A stretch of DNA of 64,000 nt from Streptomyces panaciradicis (GTDB taxonomy: Bacteria; Actinomycetota; Actinomycetes; Streptomycetales; Streptomycetaceae), in NCBI RefSeq assembly GCF_023516615.1, contig NZ_JAMGBF010000067.1, forward strand, positions 35,452 through 99,451. Direction: 5' to 3'. Position 1 is the first letter of the stretch. Every line of letters begins with the position of its first letter. Below, piece after piece: positions 43,922 through 52,190 of this stretch. The position numbers and the translations under genes were made by a program. Under the pieces are notes generated by a model that did no database searches, had not been told where the DNA came from, and saw nothing but the letters and a program-made list of their open reading frames with translations.

Positions 43922-44270
43922 ACGCTCCGCGGAGAGATCACCCCGTCCGCCGGACCGAAACGCTGAAGCCCCGCGCGAGGTATCGCGATGCGCCACCGGT
44001 CCGAAGCGCTGAAGCCCCGCGGAGAGATCACCCCGTCCGCCGGACCGAAACGCTGAAGCCCCGCGCGAGGTATCGCGATGCGCCACCGGTCCGAAGCGCT
44101 GAAGCCCCGCGGAGAGATCACCCCGTCCGCCGGACCGAAACGCTGAACGCTCCGCGGGAGGTATCGCGATGCGCCACCGGTCCGAAGCGCTGAAGCCCCG
44201 CGGAGAGATCGGCCCGTCCGCCCGACCGGAGCGCTGAAGCCCCGCGGGGAGCACCGCGATGCGTCGCCCG
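43886..44270 (+). repeat. Tandem array derived from the 3' end of the SnoaL-like gene
   Basis: The last 36 bp of the gene, including the stop codon, recur downstream as about eight units of 44 or 46 bp, each ending CGCTGA then a short linker AGCCCCGC. Two unit types alternate: type A starts GGAGAGATCACC (43931, 44021, 44111, 44202), type B starts GCGAGGTATCGCG or a variant. The A+B period is 90 bp, with one at 91. The last unit is degenerate (from about 44246). The array runs to the convergent gene end at 44294. Confidence 0.85.
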
Positions 44271-44293
44271 GGCGTCCGCCGCGCCGTCGTGGA

Positions 44294-45268
44294 TCAGCCG
44301 CGCCGGAACAGCCGGCGCGCCCCGAACAGCAGTGCCGCCGCGACGACCACGGCGACGGCGCCGATCTTGAGGTTGCCGCCCGAGCTGCCGCCGTCGCTGC
44401 CGGAGGCGCTCGAACTGCCGCCGCCGGAGGGGGTCTTGGTGGCGCCGCCGGGGGCGTCCTGCGCCTGCACGGGACTGTCGGCGCCCTCACTGCCGTACAT
44501 CAGCCGGGTGCCGTCGGCCGAGTAGCTGACGGACTCCCCCTGCCGCTGCAACGGCACGTCCAGCCGGCCCTTGCGCTTGATCTTGCCGCCGTTCCAGTCG
44601 TAGTAGATGCCGCCGAAGTAGCCGCGCACGGCGAGCTGTTCGCCGTTCGGCGAGAGGGCGGCGTCCGTGGCCCAGAGGTCGACGGTGGCGACGGGACGGA
44701 AGTAGTTGGTGCCGGAGGCGGAGAGATGGGCCGGGCCCTCGAAGAGGTGCCCGCCGTTCTCGTTCTTGTCGATGATGAACACGCGCCCGGTCTTCGGATC
44801 GACGACCAGCGACTCGGCGTCGCGGGCGCCGTCCGTGTACTTGACGACGTACTGCGTGGCCCGCACGGTCTGGTCGACCAGCTTCTTCGGCTCGGGCAGC
44901 CGGTAGATCCACACGTAGGGCCACTTGCCGCCGAGGTTGTCGCCGATGTCGCCGACGTAGATCTGGTCGTCCGGACCGATGGAGATGGCCTCGACGTCGC
45001 GCGGCGAGCCGATGCCGCTGAGGGCGACGCGGGCGACCGTCCTGCCGGTGGCGCTGTCGACCGCGTAGATGTACGGCCCGTCGCTGCTGTCGTTGTGGGT
45101 CCAGTAGACACCGGGGTGCCGGTGGGAGGCGGCGAGTCCGCTGGACTCGGTGATCCGGGGGTCGGAGATCGTGAACCCCTTGTCCCCCTTGCCGCCGGCG
45201 GCGGAGGCGGGCACGGCGAAGGCACCCACGAGCAGGACCCCGGCGAGGAGAGCGAACGGTCGGCGCAT
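44294..45268 (-). CDS. Secreted/membrane-anchored beta-propeller-like protein
   Basis: The 324-residue protein has an N-terminal signal peptide (FALLAGVLLVGAFAVPASAA), about six blade-like repeats (for example YWTHNDSSDGPYIYAVDSAT, ISIGPDDQIYVGDIGDN, SLVVDPKTGRVFIIDKNENG), a Ser/Gly linker, and a C-terminal transmembrane helix followed by RRLFRRG, as in cell-wall-proximal anchors. Such proteins may bind or report on extracellular ligands; the function is unknown. It faces the tandem array. ATG 45268 gives a standard signal peptide. Confidence 0.75.
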   Translation of the reverse strand: MRRPFALLAGVLLVGAFAVPASAAGGKGDKGFTISDPRITESSGLAASHRHPGVYWTHNDSSDGPYIYAVDSATGRTVARVALSGIGSPRDVEAISIGPDDQIYVGDIGDNLGGKWPYVWIYRLPEPKKLVDQTVRATQYVVKYTDGARDAESLVVDPKTGRVFIIDKNENGGHLFEGPAHLSASGTNYFRPVATVDLWATDAALSPNGEQLAVRGYFGGIYYDWNGGKIKRKGRLDVPLQRQGESVSYSADGTRLMYGSEGADSPVQAQDAPGGATKTPSGGGSSSASGSDGGSSGGNLKIGAVAVVVAAALLFGARRLFRRG

Positions 45269-45389
45269 GGGCCAAGCCTGCCATCCCCGCCCGGGGTTCA
45301 CGGGACGGGCCGGCCACCGCGGCGACAGGTGGCGGGCCTCACACCCCGGCCGTCCCATTGATCCCACCGGCATCGTCCATCATGAGCGG

Positions 45390-46064
45390 ATGCTTAGGTT
45401 CATGCCGGTCGGTGACTCCATGACGATCGGGAGCGCGGGGGAGCACACCTGGCGTTACCGCATGTGGGAGCACCTGCGCGACACCCACGGCGGCCCCTTC
45501 GCCCTCGTCGGGCCCCGCGAGACGCTGTACGACAAGGCAGCCGACGCCCCGACGTCGTACGCGTACGCCGACCCCGACTTCCCGCGCGCCCACCTGGCCG
45601 GCTGGGGCGAGGGCTGGCTGCACATGGCGCCGCTGATCGCCGAGGCGGTGCGCGCCCAGCGCGCGGACGTGCTGCTGGTCTCGCTGGGCCTGATCGACCT
45701 GGGCTTCTACACCAACGCCGAGCAGACGGCGGAGAACGTGCGCCGCTTCGTGGCCGAGGCCCGCACGGCGAACCCGCGCGTCCGGATCGCCGTACTGCCG
45801 GTGATCCCGAACGTCCGCGCCGCCGAGGACGCGCCCTTCGCCGCCCAGGTGACCCTCTTCAACGAACTCCTCGCCAAGGCGGCCGCCGACCTGGACGAAC
45901 CCCGCTCCCCCCTCCTGCTGGCCTCACCCCCGCCGTCGTACGACATCCACCTCGACACCTACGACGGCACCCACCCGAACGCGAGCGGCGAGCACAAGAT
46001 CGCGGCGGCGTTCGCGGACGCCCTGCACCAGGCGTGGGGGGTCGGGGAGCCGTACCAGGGCTGA
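45390..46064 (+). CDS. SGNH/GDSL-type hydrolase
   Basis: The 224-residue protein has the SGNH motifs: GDSMTIG with Ser near residue 10, a Gly block, and the C-terminal DGTHPNASGEHKIA with catalytic Asp and His. Block III reads GLIDLG where Asn is usual, so the oxyanion contribution may differ. There is no signal peptide, which points to an intracellular esterase or deacetylase. It is divergent from the propeller gene. Confidence 0.8.
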   Translation: MLRFMPVGDSMTIGSAGEHTWRYRMWEHLRDTHGGPFALVGPRETLYDKAADAPTSYAYADPDFPRAHLAGWGEGWLHMAPLIAEAVRAQRADVLLVSLGLIDLGFYTNAEQTAENVRRFVAEARTANPRVRIAVLPVIPNVRAAEDAPFAAQVTLFNELLAKAAADLDEPRSPLLLASPPPSYDIHLDTYDGTHPNASGEHKIAAAFADALHQAWGVGEPYQG

Positions 46065-46180
46065 CCTCCGGCACCGCCGCGATCGGGCGTTTGTTCCCCT
46101 CCGCGTGACCCGGTCACCGTGCGTATCGTTGTACCGCGCGGCTGTACCTGTCCGTGGGGCAGCCGGGGAGGAGCGCCACG

Positions 46181-46765
46181 ATGACCGTCCTTGAAGACAG
46201 GATCGAGATGGCCGACGACGGCGGCGAGCTGACTCTGGACCAGTTGTTCGAGTCTCTTGAGCGGACCACCCCCGAGGGCTACAAGGTCGAGATCGTCGAG
46301 GGCGGCATCTTCATGACGCCGCAGCGGGACACGCACTGGGAGATCATCGCCGACATCGTCGAGCAACTGCGCACCAAGTACCCGCGAAGGCGCGTGAAGT
46401 CCGACGTCCGGATCGACTACCCGGGGCACCTCAACGGCTTCGCCACCGATGTGACCCTCGTGTCCGAGGACGCCGAGAAGGACGAGAAGGGTCTTTGGAG
46501 CTACCAGGACGTCGAGTTCGTCGCTGAGGTCATCTCGAGGGGCACGGCGCACAACGACTACGAGCCCAAGAAGACCGCCTACGCCGTCGCCGAAGTCCCG
46601 GTCTACCTCATCGCCGATCCCTACCAGGGCAAGTGCCACTTGTTCACCCAGCCCAAGGACGGCGACTACGTCTCGGAGACGACCGTCAGCTTCGGAGGGG
46701 ACGTCGACCTCACCGTCACGGATCTCGGCCTCACGCTCAAGACGGATGAGTTCCCCCGCGGCTGA
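46181..46765 (+). CDS. Uma2-family (DUF820) PD-(D/E)xK nuclease-like protein
   Basis: The 194-residue protein matches the Uma2 family: VEIVEGGIFMTPQRDTHW near residue 35, DVRIDYPGHLNGFATDVTLV with the Asp of the nuclease-like core, and the VEFVAEVISRGTAHNDY then KKTAYAVAEVPVYLIADPY segment carrying Glu and Lys. The PD-(D/E)xK-like residues are present, but no biological role is established for these multi-copy Streptomyces proteins. ATG 46181 follows GGGGAGGAG. Confidence 0.8.
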   Translation: MTVLEDRIEMADDGGELTLDQLFESLERTTPEGYKVEIVEGGIFMTPQRDTHWEIIADIVEQLRTKYPRRRVKSDVRIDYPGHLNGFATDVTLVSEDAEKDEKGLWSYQDVEFVAEVISRGTAHNDYEPKKTAYAVAEVPVYLIADPYQGKCHLFTQPKDGDYVSETTVSFGGDVDLTVTDLGLTLKTDEFPRG

Positions 46766-46782
46766 CTGACACAATCCGGCAC

Positions 46783-47448
46783 ATGGCGATCATCCACAAC
46801 ACCACCGTCAAGCCGACCAAGTTGGAACTGCTCGCCCCCTGGCTGCCCACGAGGCCGTGGTACGCCGGTTCCGGCACACCGGAGTTGACCAGAGCCGGCG
46901 GGTTCCGGCTGGACGACCCGGAAGGCGAGGTCGGGATCGAGTTCATGGTGGCCGTCGACACCTCCGGCCCCGGACCGGTCGCCTACCACGTGCCCCTCAC
47001 CTACCGCGGCGCCCCGCTCCCCGGCGCCGAACACGCTCTGATCGGCACCATGGAGCACGGTGTCCTCGGCCCACGCTGGGCCTACGACGGCTGCCACGAC
47101 CCGGTGCTGTACACCGAACTCCTCGCCCTGATCGAGGGCCGTGCCCCGGCCATGGCCCAGAGCATCACGGACACCGCCGACCACGAGGTGGCCCGCTCCT
47201 ACGCGGGCACCGGCCTGGGCGCACCGTCCTGGCCGGTCGACGTCACCGACGACGAGCAAGGCACCGTGCTCCCCGCGCCGGGCGGCACGACCCTCCGCGT
47301 CCACCGCGTCCTCGACCCGACCGCCCCGGACACCCGCCCGGCGCACGCGATCGGCCATGTCACCGGCGCCTGGCAGTCCCCCGACGCCCCCGAAGGCACC
47401 CGCGCACGCGCGCTGTTCGCCGCCCTCCACGGCCCGAGCGCCGGGTAG
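46783..47448 (+). CDS. Maltokinase N-terminal cap-like protein
   Basis: The 221-residue protein starts AIIHNTTVKPTKLELLAPWL and has YHVPLTYRGAPLPGAEHALIGTMEHGVLGPRWAYDGCHDPV, which resembles the N-terminal cap domain of actinobacterial maltokinases but without the kinase part. Stand-alone copies are common in Streptomyces and unexplained. It lies 17 bp after the Uma2 gene, on the same strand, so the two may be co-transcribed. Confidence 0.65.
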   Translation: MAIIHNTTVKPTKLELLAPWLPTRPWYAGSGTPELTRAGGFRLDDPEGEVGIEFMVAVDTSGPGPVAYHVPLTYRGAPLPGAEHALIGTMEHGVLGPRWAYDGCHDPVLYTELLALIEGRAPAMAQSITDTADHEVARSYAGTGLGAPSWPVDVTDDEQGTVLPAPGGTTLRVHRVLDPTAPDTRPAHAIGHVTGAWQSPDAPEGTRARALFAALHGPSAG

Positions 47449-47546
47449 GGCGAACCCCCCGCCCGGGCCGGTGGCCCTCCCCAGTGCCCGGGCGGCCCCG
47501 CGTGCGGCAGGGTGACCGGCAGCCGTACGAAACCCGGGGGAACCCC

Positions 47547-48407
47547 TTGTCCAGTCCAGCCGCCACGCCCGTCCCCGCCCACGGGCGCCTGCTCGCCCTG
47601 CTCGCCACGCTCGCCGCGGCCCTGGTCCCCGCCCTCCTCCTCGCCCCGCACGCCCTGGCGGCGAACGGCTCGCAGGACGGCCTCGCGGACCAGCGCCACC
47701 TCGTCGACGCCGTCGGCGACGGTTTCGTCGGGTACTGGCACGCGGGCGACCGCCGTCTCTCCCCGGACATGCGGCAACTCGTCGACTACTGGTTCCGCTT
47801 CCACGTCGCCAAGGCCGTGATCGCCGCGCTCCTGCTGCTCGTGCTCACCGCACTCGGCGTCCTGCTGTGGCGGGCTTACGCCCGGTCCGGCGGCCCCGGT
47901 ACGGCACGGAGGGCGGCGCTCGCCGCGGCGGGCACGTGCGTCGCGGCCCTCTCCCTGCTCTCCCTGCTCGTCGTGATGGCCAACGTCCAGGGCGCGGCGG
48001 CCCCCTTCACCTCGCTGCTGTCGATGCTGCCCGTCGGCACACCGGGCCACGGCGCCCTCGCCGACACCCTCGACCAGGTCCGACAGCGCCTGACGGACGC
48101 CTCGCACCCGGGCGGCGCCCCGGCCCCACCCGCCCTCGCGACGATGATCAGCGACAACTCCCGCTACCACGCCACCCTCGCGGTGACCGCCGGTGTCGTC
48201 GCGACGGTCTTCGCCGGCATGAGTGTCGCCCTGTGGCGGCGGTTCGCGAGGACGGGAACGCCGCAGCGGCGGCCACGGCGCGTACTGGGATCGTTCGGCG
48301 CGCTCTCCGGGGTGGCCTCGCTTGCCCTGGTCGTCCTCGCCGTGGCCAACACGACCACCGCGACGGACTCAGCGCGTGGTCTGCTGATCTTCTTCAACGG
48401 CGGCTGA
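47547..48407 (+). CDS. Four-pass membrane protein of unknown function
   Basis: The 286-residue protein has a signal-like or first membrane helix (LLALLATLAAALVPALLLAP, ending ALA-ANG), then three further helices (AKAVIAALLLLVLTALGVLL, ALAAAGTCVAALSLLSLLVV, ATLAVTAGVVATVFAGMSVA) and a last short one. Between helices 1 and 2 is a polar domain with LVDAVGDGFVGYWHAGDRRL. No family is recognised. TTG 47547 is the only start that fits the good GGGGGAA site upstream. Its end overlaps the convergent prim-pol-like gene by 14 bp. Confidence 0.65.
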   Translation: MSSPAATPVPAHGRLLALLATLAAALVPALLLAPHALAANGSQDGLADQRHLVDAVGDGFVGYWHAGDRRLSPDMRQLVDYWFRFHVAKAVIAALLLLVLTALGVLLWRAYARSGGPGTARRAALAAAGTCVAALSLLSLLVVMANVQGAAAPFTSLLSMLPVGTPGHGALADTLDQVRQRLTDASHPGGAPAPPALATMISDNSRYHATLAVTAGVVATVFAGMSVALWRRFARTGTPQRRPRRVLGSFGALSGVASLALVVLAVANTTTATDSARGLLIFFNGG

Positions 48408-48816
48408 CGATCGGGTGCGCCGACACGATCCGTGACAGCAGCTCCCCGTCGACGAAGGGCCTTTCCCTCGACGGCACCGACCGCCAGCCGAGCGGCCAGG
48501 TGACGCCGGTCAGCGCCGGGACGCCCACATAGGCGAGGCAGCCGTGACCGCGCGTCAACGCCCGTGCGCCGGGCGGCCAGTGGTGCGCCGACGCGGTTTG
48601 CGGGGGCAACAGGAAGTACATGTTGCGGTCGCCCGCGAACTCCTGCACGACCGGTCCCGCGTCGAAGCCGGTCGCCGCCATCAGCTCCGCCGCGACGCGT
48701 TCCCCCACAGCTCCCTTGACGCGTACGGCGTCGAAATGGATGCCCGCATGACGGAGGGCGTGGCCGGAGGCGGGGACCCAGAGCGGGATCCAGGGGGCGG
48801 AGATTCTCTCGTTCAT
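48394..48816 (-). CDS. Short prim-pol-like protein beside an XRE regulator
   Basis: The 140-residue protein shares a pattern with the C-terminal part of the prim-pol-like protein at 5242: GIHFDAVRVKGAVGERVA, then a GPVVQEF segment, then NMYFLLPPQTA, ending RPFVDGELLSRIVSAHP. It lacks the Cys cluster and the first half. It is divergent from the XRE gene at 48900, just as its larger relative is divergent from the TPR-type XRE gene at 4902. No activity can be assigned. Confidence 0.6.
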   Translation of the reverse strand: MNERISAPWIPLWVPASGHALRHAGIHFDAVRVKGAVGERVAAELMAATGFDAGPVVQEFAGDRNMYFLLPPQTASAHHWPPGARALTRGHGCLAYVGVPALTGVTWPLGWRSVPSRERPFVDGELLSRIVSAHPIVSRR

Positions 48817-48899
48817 GACGCAAATGGTTCCGCCCCCTCACATACTGTGACCAGAGCTGCGGAACGTCCGTGCAGCGCTGTGCACTTGGGGAGGCAGTT

Positions 48900-49709
48900 G
48901 TGCACTCGGGTGAACGTGGATCGAAGTCATTCGGGGCGTTGTTGCGGTTCTTCCGCGAGCGCGCCGGAATCACGCAGGAAGCCCTGGGCAACCAGGTCGG
49001 ATACTCCAAGTCGCAGGTGGCGATGGTGGAGCGCGGGGAGCGTTTTCCGAGGGGACAGTTCGTCGAGAGCGCGGACGAGGCAGTCGGTGCACAAGGTGCA
49101 CTGCTGGTGGTGGCGGACAAGGAGTTCAGGACGAGCGGGCTGCCCCCGTGGACCGAGGATTACCTCGCGGAGGAGCGCAGGGCTCTGGGCCTGCACGTGT
49201 ACCAGACCCAGTTGGTCCCCGGTTCACTCCAAACCGAGTCATACGCACGCGCCGTCTACGCGTCCAACCGCTGTCCGACCCTGGACGACGAAGAGATCGA
49301 CCGGCGCGTGGCCTCCCGGATGGAACGTCAGCAACTCTTCGAGCGCAAGCCGACTCCCAGCATCAGCTACGTGCTGGAAGAGAGCGCCTTGACCCGCCCC
49401 CTGGGCGGCGCGGCCACGCTCAAGGAGCAACTGCACCACATCCTCGCGATCAGCGAACTGCGCCATGTCGAGATTCAGGTCATGCCACACCACCGGGAGG
49501 TGCACGCCGGACTGACCGGCAGCATGATCCTTCTGGAGACGGACGAACGAGACCATCTCGCCTACATCGAAGGCCCGAGCGGCGGTTACTTCGTCAGCGA
49601 ACGGCCGGACGTGGGAGACCTGTTCGGTAAATATGGCATTCTGCGGGCGCAGGCTCTCACCCCCGAGGAGTCCGCGCAGCTGATGGAAAGGGTGGCGCAG
49701 GAGCTATGA
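48900..49709 (+). CDS. XRE-family regulator with DUF5753 domain (WhiJ-like)
   Basis: The 269-residue protein has an N-terminal helix-turn-helix (FRERAGITQEALGNQVGYSK, QVAMVERGERFP) and a DUF5753 domain from residue 90, with LVPGSLQTESYARAVYA and YVLEESALTRPLGG. Such WhiJ-like regulators are followed by small DUF397 proteins and are linked to development in Streptomyces. GTG 48900 follows GGGGAGG; the frame also opens at GTG 48870. The upstream region repeats GTGCAC and TGCAG, a candidate autoregulatory site. It overlaps the DUF397 gene by four bases. Confidence 0.85.
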   Translation: MHSGERGSKSFGALLRFFRERAGITQEALGNQVGYSKSQVAMVERGERFPRGQFVESADEAVGAQGALLVVADKEFRTSGLPPWTEDYLAEERRALGLHVYQTQLVPGSLQTESYARAVYASNRCPTLDDEEIDRRVASRMERQQLFERKPTPSISYVLEESALTRPLGGAATLKEQLHHILAISELRHVEIQVMPHHREVHAGLTGSMILLETDERDHLAYIEGPSGGYFVSERPDVGDLFGKYGILRAQALTPEESAQLMERVAQEL

Positions 49710-49894
49710 GCACGAACCTCGTCTGGTTCAAGAGCAGCTACAGCAGCGGCGAAGGCGAATGCCTGGAAATAGCCCGCACCCCCACCACCCTCCACATCCG
49801 CGACTCCAAGTCGCCGGAAGTCCGCCCCCTCCAGGTCGCCCCGCTCGCCTGGACGCGGTTCCTCGGCTCGCTGGTGTCCGCTACACGGGGATGA
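49706..49894 (+). CDS. DUF397 protein, partner of the WhiJ-like regulator
   Basis: The 62-residue protein carries the DUF397 core: FKSSYSSGEGECLEIA near residue 8, then IRDSKSPEVRPLQVAPLAW. It is coupled to the preceding XRE gene through ATGA. In related pairs the DUF397 protein binds and inhibits its regulator in a toxin-antitoxin-like or anti-activator fashion. The C-terminus overlaps the end of the convergent gene at 49881. Confidence 0.85.
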   Translation: MSTNLVWFKSSYSSGEGECLEIARTPTTLHIRDSKSPEVRPLQVAPLAWTRFLGSLVSATRG

Positions 49895-50246
49895 TCTCCG
49901 GCCACCACGGGGGCACGTTCCCCGGGCACACCGGCGCCGGGTAGGAGTCGAGGACGCCGATCCACGCGATCAGCCCCCAGACCAGCGCCACGCTCACGCA
50001 GACGGCGACGGCACAGGCGCTCGCGCGGCGCTCCGCGCCGAGGAGCCGCAGGACGGTGCTCCAGAGCGCGGCGAAGCCGCCCCACAGCACGGGGAAGCCG
50101 AGGAGCAGGATCATCCCGTTCGCGGACGTGTTGCCGACGTCGCAGGCACGCCAGGTGGCGCCGACGGCCCACACCGTCACCCCGGCCGCGGCTCCCCCGG
50201 CCCCCAGCGGCAGCAGCAACCCGGCACCGTGGACAGCAGCTCTCAC
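49881..50246 (-). CDS. Small membrane protein of unknown function
   Basis: The 121-residue protein has three hydrophobic segments (GLLLPLGAGGAAAGVTVWAVG, ILLLGFPVLWGGFAALWST, AVAVCVSVALVWGLIAWIGV) and a short C-terminal tail with one Cys. GTG 50246 is the likely start because GAGGGGG lies eight bases upstream; the frame remains open further up but loses coding character. It lies just before the disrupted aldo/keto reductase gene. Function unknown. Confidence 0.55.
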   Translation of the reverse strand: MRAAVHGAGLLLPLGAGGAAAGVTVWAVGATWRACDVGNTSANGMILLLGFPVLWGGFAALWSTVLRLLGAERRASACAVAVCVSVALVWGLIAWIGVLDSYPAPVCPGNVPPWWPEIIPV

Positions 50247-50315
50247 GACATCCCCCTCATGACGGACCGGAACCTCCTTGCCTAGAGTGCACTCCACGCC
50301 GTTGGCTAGGTGGTC

Positions 50316-50465
50316 ATGGAGTACACGCAGCTCGGACGCACGGGACTCAAGGTAAGCCGACTCGTCCTCGGCACCATGAACTTCGGACCGCAGACGAACG
50401 AGGCCGACAGCCACGCGATCATGGACGCGGCGCTGGACGCCAGGCATCAACTTCTTCGACACCGC
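50316..50465 (+). pseudogene. 5' fragment of an aldo/keto reductase gene, interrupted by the element
   Basis: The frame from ATG 50316 gives MEYTQLGRTGLKVSRLVLGT and continues as a normal aldo/keto reductase N-terminus. An extra A near 50442 shifts the frame within the segment that should read ALDAGINFFDTAN. At 50459-50465 the gene meets the left end of the integrative element (core ACACCGC). The rest of the gene lies at 53929-54779. The frameshift lies outside the insertion and suggests decay after disruption. Confidence 0.85.
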
Positions 50466-50485
50466 CAACCGGCAATTTTGACGCC
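50459..50485. other. attL of the integrative element
   Basis: The shared 7-bp core ACACCGC is at 50459-50465. To its left is aldo/keto reductase coding sequence. To its right is phage-type arm sequence, ending CAATTTTGACGCC at 50473-50485. This arm mirrors GGCGTTAAAATTG at 53908-53920, with one mismatch. Confidence 0.8.
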
Positions 50486-50614
50486 AGATTCCGCAGCAAC
50501 GCATCGCTGACGCTCACCGCTACTGCGGACCCCGAGCGGAAATGACGAAGCCGCCGCCTCCCACTCGCCTCGAACGCAAGCAGAAGGCGACGACTCCGCC
50601 ACAGCCCCGCTACC

Positions 50615-51604
50615 TCACCATGCGAAGGCTTCGGGAGACGGTCCGGGACCGGGGAAGATCTCGTCCAGAGACGTCAGCAGTTCCTCGCTCAACTCCAGCT
50701 GTAGGGCGCGCAGCGCCGAGTCCAGCTGCTCCTGCGTGCGAGGGCCGACGATCGGGCCGGTGACGCCGGGGCGGGTCAGCAGCCAGGCCAGTGCCGCCTC
50801 ACCAGGCTCCAGGCCGTGCTTGTCGAGGAGGTTCTCGTACGCCTGGATCTGCTCGCGTGTCTTGGTGTCCTTGAGCGCGTCGGCAGCGCGGCCGCTCGCC
50901 CGGCGCCCCTGTGTGGCCTCCTTCTTGAGGACGCCGCCGAGCAGTCCTCCGTGCAGCGGAGACCAGGGGATGACACCGAGACCGTAGTCCTGCGCGGCCG
51001 GGATGACCTCCATCTCGGCGCGGCGCTCAGCGAGGTTGTAGAGGCACTGCTCGCTGACCAGGCCCATGCGGCCATGCCGGGCGGCGGTCTCGTTGGCCTG
51101 GGCGATCTTGTAGCCGGGGAAGTTGGACGACCCCGCGTAGAGGATCTTGCCCTGCTGGACCAGGACGTCGATCGCCTGCCAGATCTCCTCGAACGGCGTC
51201 GACCGGTCGATGTGATGGAACTGGTAGATGTCGATGTAGTCGGTCTGCAGCCGCTTGAGGGAGGCGTCGACGGCCCGTCGGATGTTCACCGCGGAGAGCT
51301 TGTCGTGGTTGGGCCAGACGTCCCCGTCGCCCGCCATGTTCCCGTACACCTTGGTGGCGAGGACGACCTTGTCGCGCCGCCCGCCACCCTGGGCGAACCA
51401 AGTTCCGATGATTTCCTCGGTGCGGCCCTTGTTCTCACCCCACCCATAGACGTTGGCCGTATCCAGAAAGTTCAGACCCGCGTCGAGAGCGGCGTCCATG
51501 ATGCCGTGGCTGGTTGATTCGTCTGTCTGCGGACCGAAGTTCATCGTGCCGAGAACGAGTCGGCTGACCTTGAGTCCGGTGCGTCCGAGCTGGGTGTACT
51601 TCAT
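50615..51604 (-). CDS. Element-borne intact aldo/keto reductase, paralogue of the gene it interrupts
   Basis: The 329-residue protein is complete: MKYTQLGRTGLKVSRLVLGT, catalytic Asp and Tyr in FLDTANVYGWGENK, Lys in VVLATKVYG, His in YQFHHIDRS, and NADP-type C-terminal QLDSALRALQ-type positions. It ends PSPEAFAW, exactly like the interrupted gene. The two proteins are nearly identical in most blocks, with scattered changes, so they are close paralogues that diverged before the insertion. At the segment matching the att core the DNA is recoded (GATACGGCC instead of GACACCGC), so the copy is not itself a target. It lacks a clear ribosome-binding site. Confidence 0.85.
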   Translation of the reverse strand: MKYTQLGRTGLKVSRLVLGTMNFGPQTDESTSHGIMDAALDAGLNFLDTANVYGWGENKGRTEEIIGTWFAQGGGRRDKVVLATKVYGNMAGDGDVWPNHDKLSAVNIRRAVDASLKRLQTDYIDIYQFHHIDRSTPFEEIWQAIDVLVQQGKILYAGSSNFPGYKIAQANETAARHGRMGLVSEQCLYNLAERRAEMEVIPAAQDYGLGVIPWSPLHGGLLGGVLKKEATQGRRASGRAADALKDTKTREQIQAYENLLDKHGLEPGEAALAWLLTRPGVTGPIVGPRTQEQLDSALRALQLELSEELLTSLDEIFPGPGPSPEAFAW

Positions 51605-51660
51605 GGGCCACAAGCCAACTGCTTCGAGTCCGCTCCAGGCAAGGGCATCAGGTTCCGCCG

Positions 51661-51937
51661 TCAGGAGTCGTCTCCGAGGTGCCGGTACAGCGTGGCCCGG
51701 GAGACGCCCAGAGCCTTGGCGATGGCACTGACGCTCTCTCCCTTCACCCGCAAGTGAGGACAAGAGGGTGGCCAGCTTCCCAGGGTCGAAGGCTGCGTGC
51801 TCGTGACGGTCGGCCCATCCGATGGCGGCGAAGTGGACACGGTAGGCCAGCGGGTGTAGCGGGTCCTGCGCCTTGCGCTGGTATTCGCGCTGGGAGACTC
51901 CGCCCCACAGGCGGTCATGACCGAAGCTGATGGCCAC
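51661..51937 (-). pseudogene. Frameshifted small HTH protein gene of the element
   Basis: From GTG 51937 a frame reads ISFGHDRLWGGVSQREYQRK, then HPLAYRVHFAAIGWADRH and KLATLLSSL. Near 51750-51770 the coding signal jumps to the next frame and ends GESVSAIAKALGVSRATLYR-HLGDDS, a clear resolvase-type helix-turn-helix. A single base gain or loss explains this. The intact protein would have been about 95 residues and could have been the directionality factor or regulator of the element, which is speculation. Confidence 0.55.
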
Positions 51938-51956
51938 TGGCTCGCGGCTCCTTCCT

Positions 51957-51982
51957 GTGAGGCGCACGAGGGTGCGCCTCAC
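51957..51982. repeat. 11-bp inverted repeat upstream of the HTH pseudogene
   Basis: GTGAGGCGCAC at 51957-51967 and GTGCGCCTCAC at 51972-51982 are perfect arms around GAGG. The place, 20 bp upstream of the pseudogene start, fits an operator for the lost HTH protein, or a transcript-end hairpin. Confidence 0.45.
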
Positions 51983-52143
51983 GACCCCGCCGGACGGCGG
52001 GACATGTGTCTCCCTTCTTCGCGGGGGTGCCGTGCGGGAGGCACGGCGCTTCACAGGTTGGGCGCCCAGGGCATCGGGCCTGGACCCTGTCTCTTGCGGT
52101 CGGGAGCGACGGCGGCGAACTGCCGGGCATCCTGCAAACGCGC

Positions 52144-52171
52144 AGGAGGGCCCCGACCACAGGGCCCTCCT
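52144..52171 (-). terminator. Terminator of the integrase gene
   Basis: AGGAGGGCCC at 52144-52153 pairs perfectly with 52162-52171 around an eight-base loop, 20 bp past the integrase stop on the minus strand. Confidence 0.65.
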
Positions 52172-52190
52172 CGTCGCATGCAGTTGTCGG

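Noticed and set aside
43915..44290. CRISPR array or transposon ends in the repeated region
   Set aside because: There are no unique spacers of constant length and no transposase; the units descend from the neighbouring gene end.
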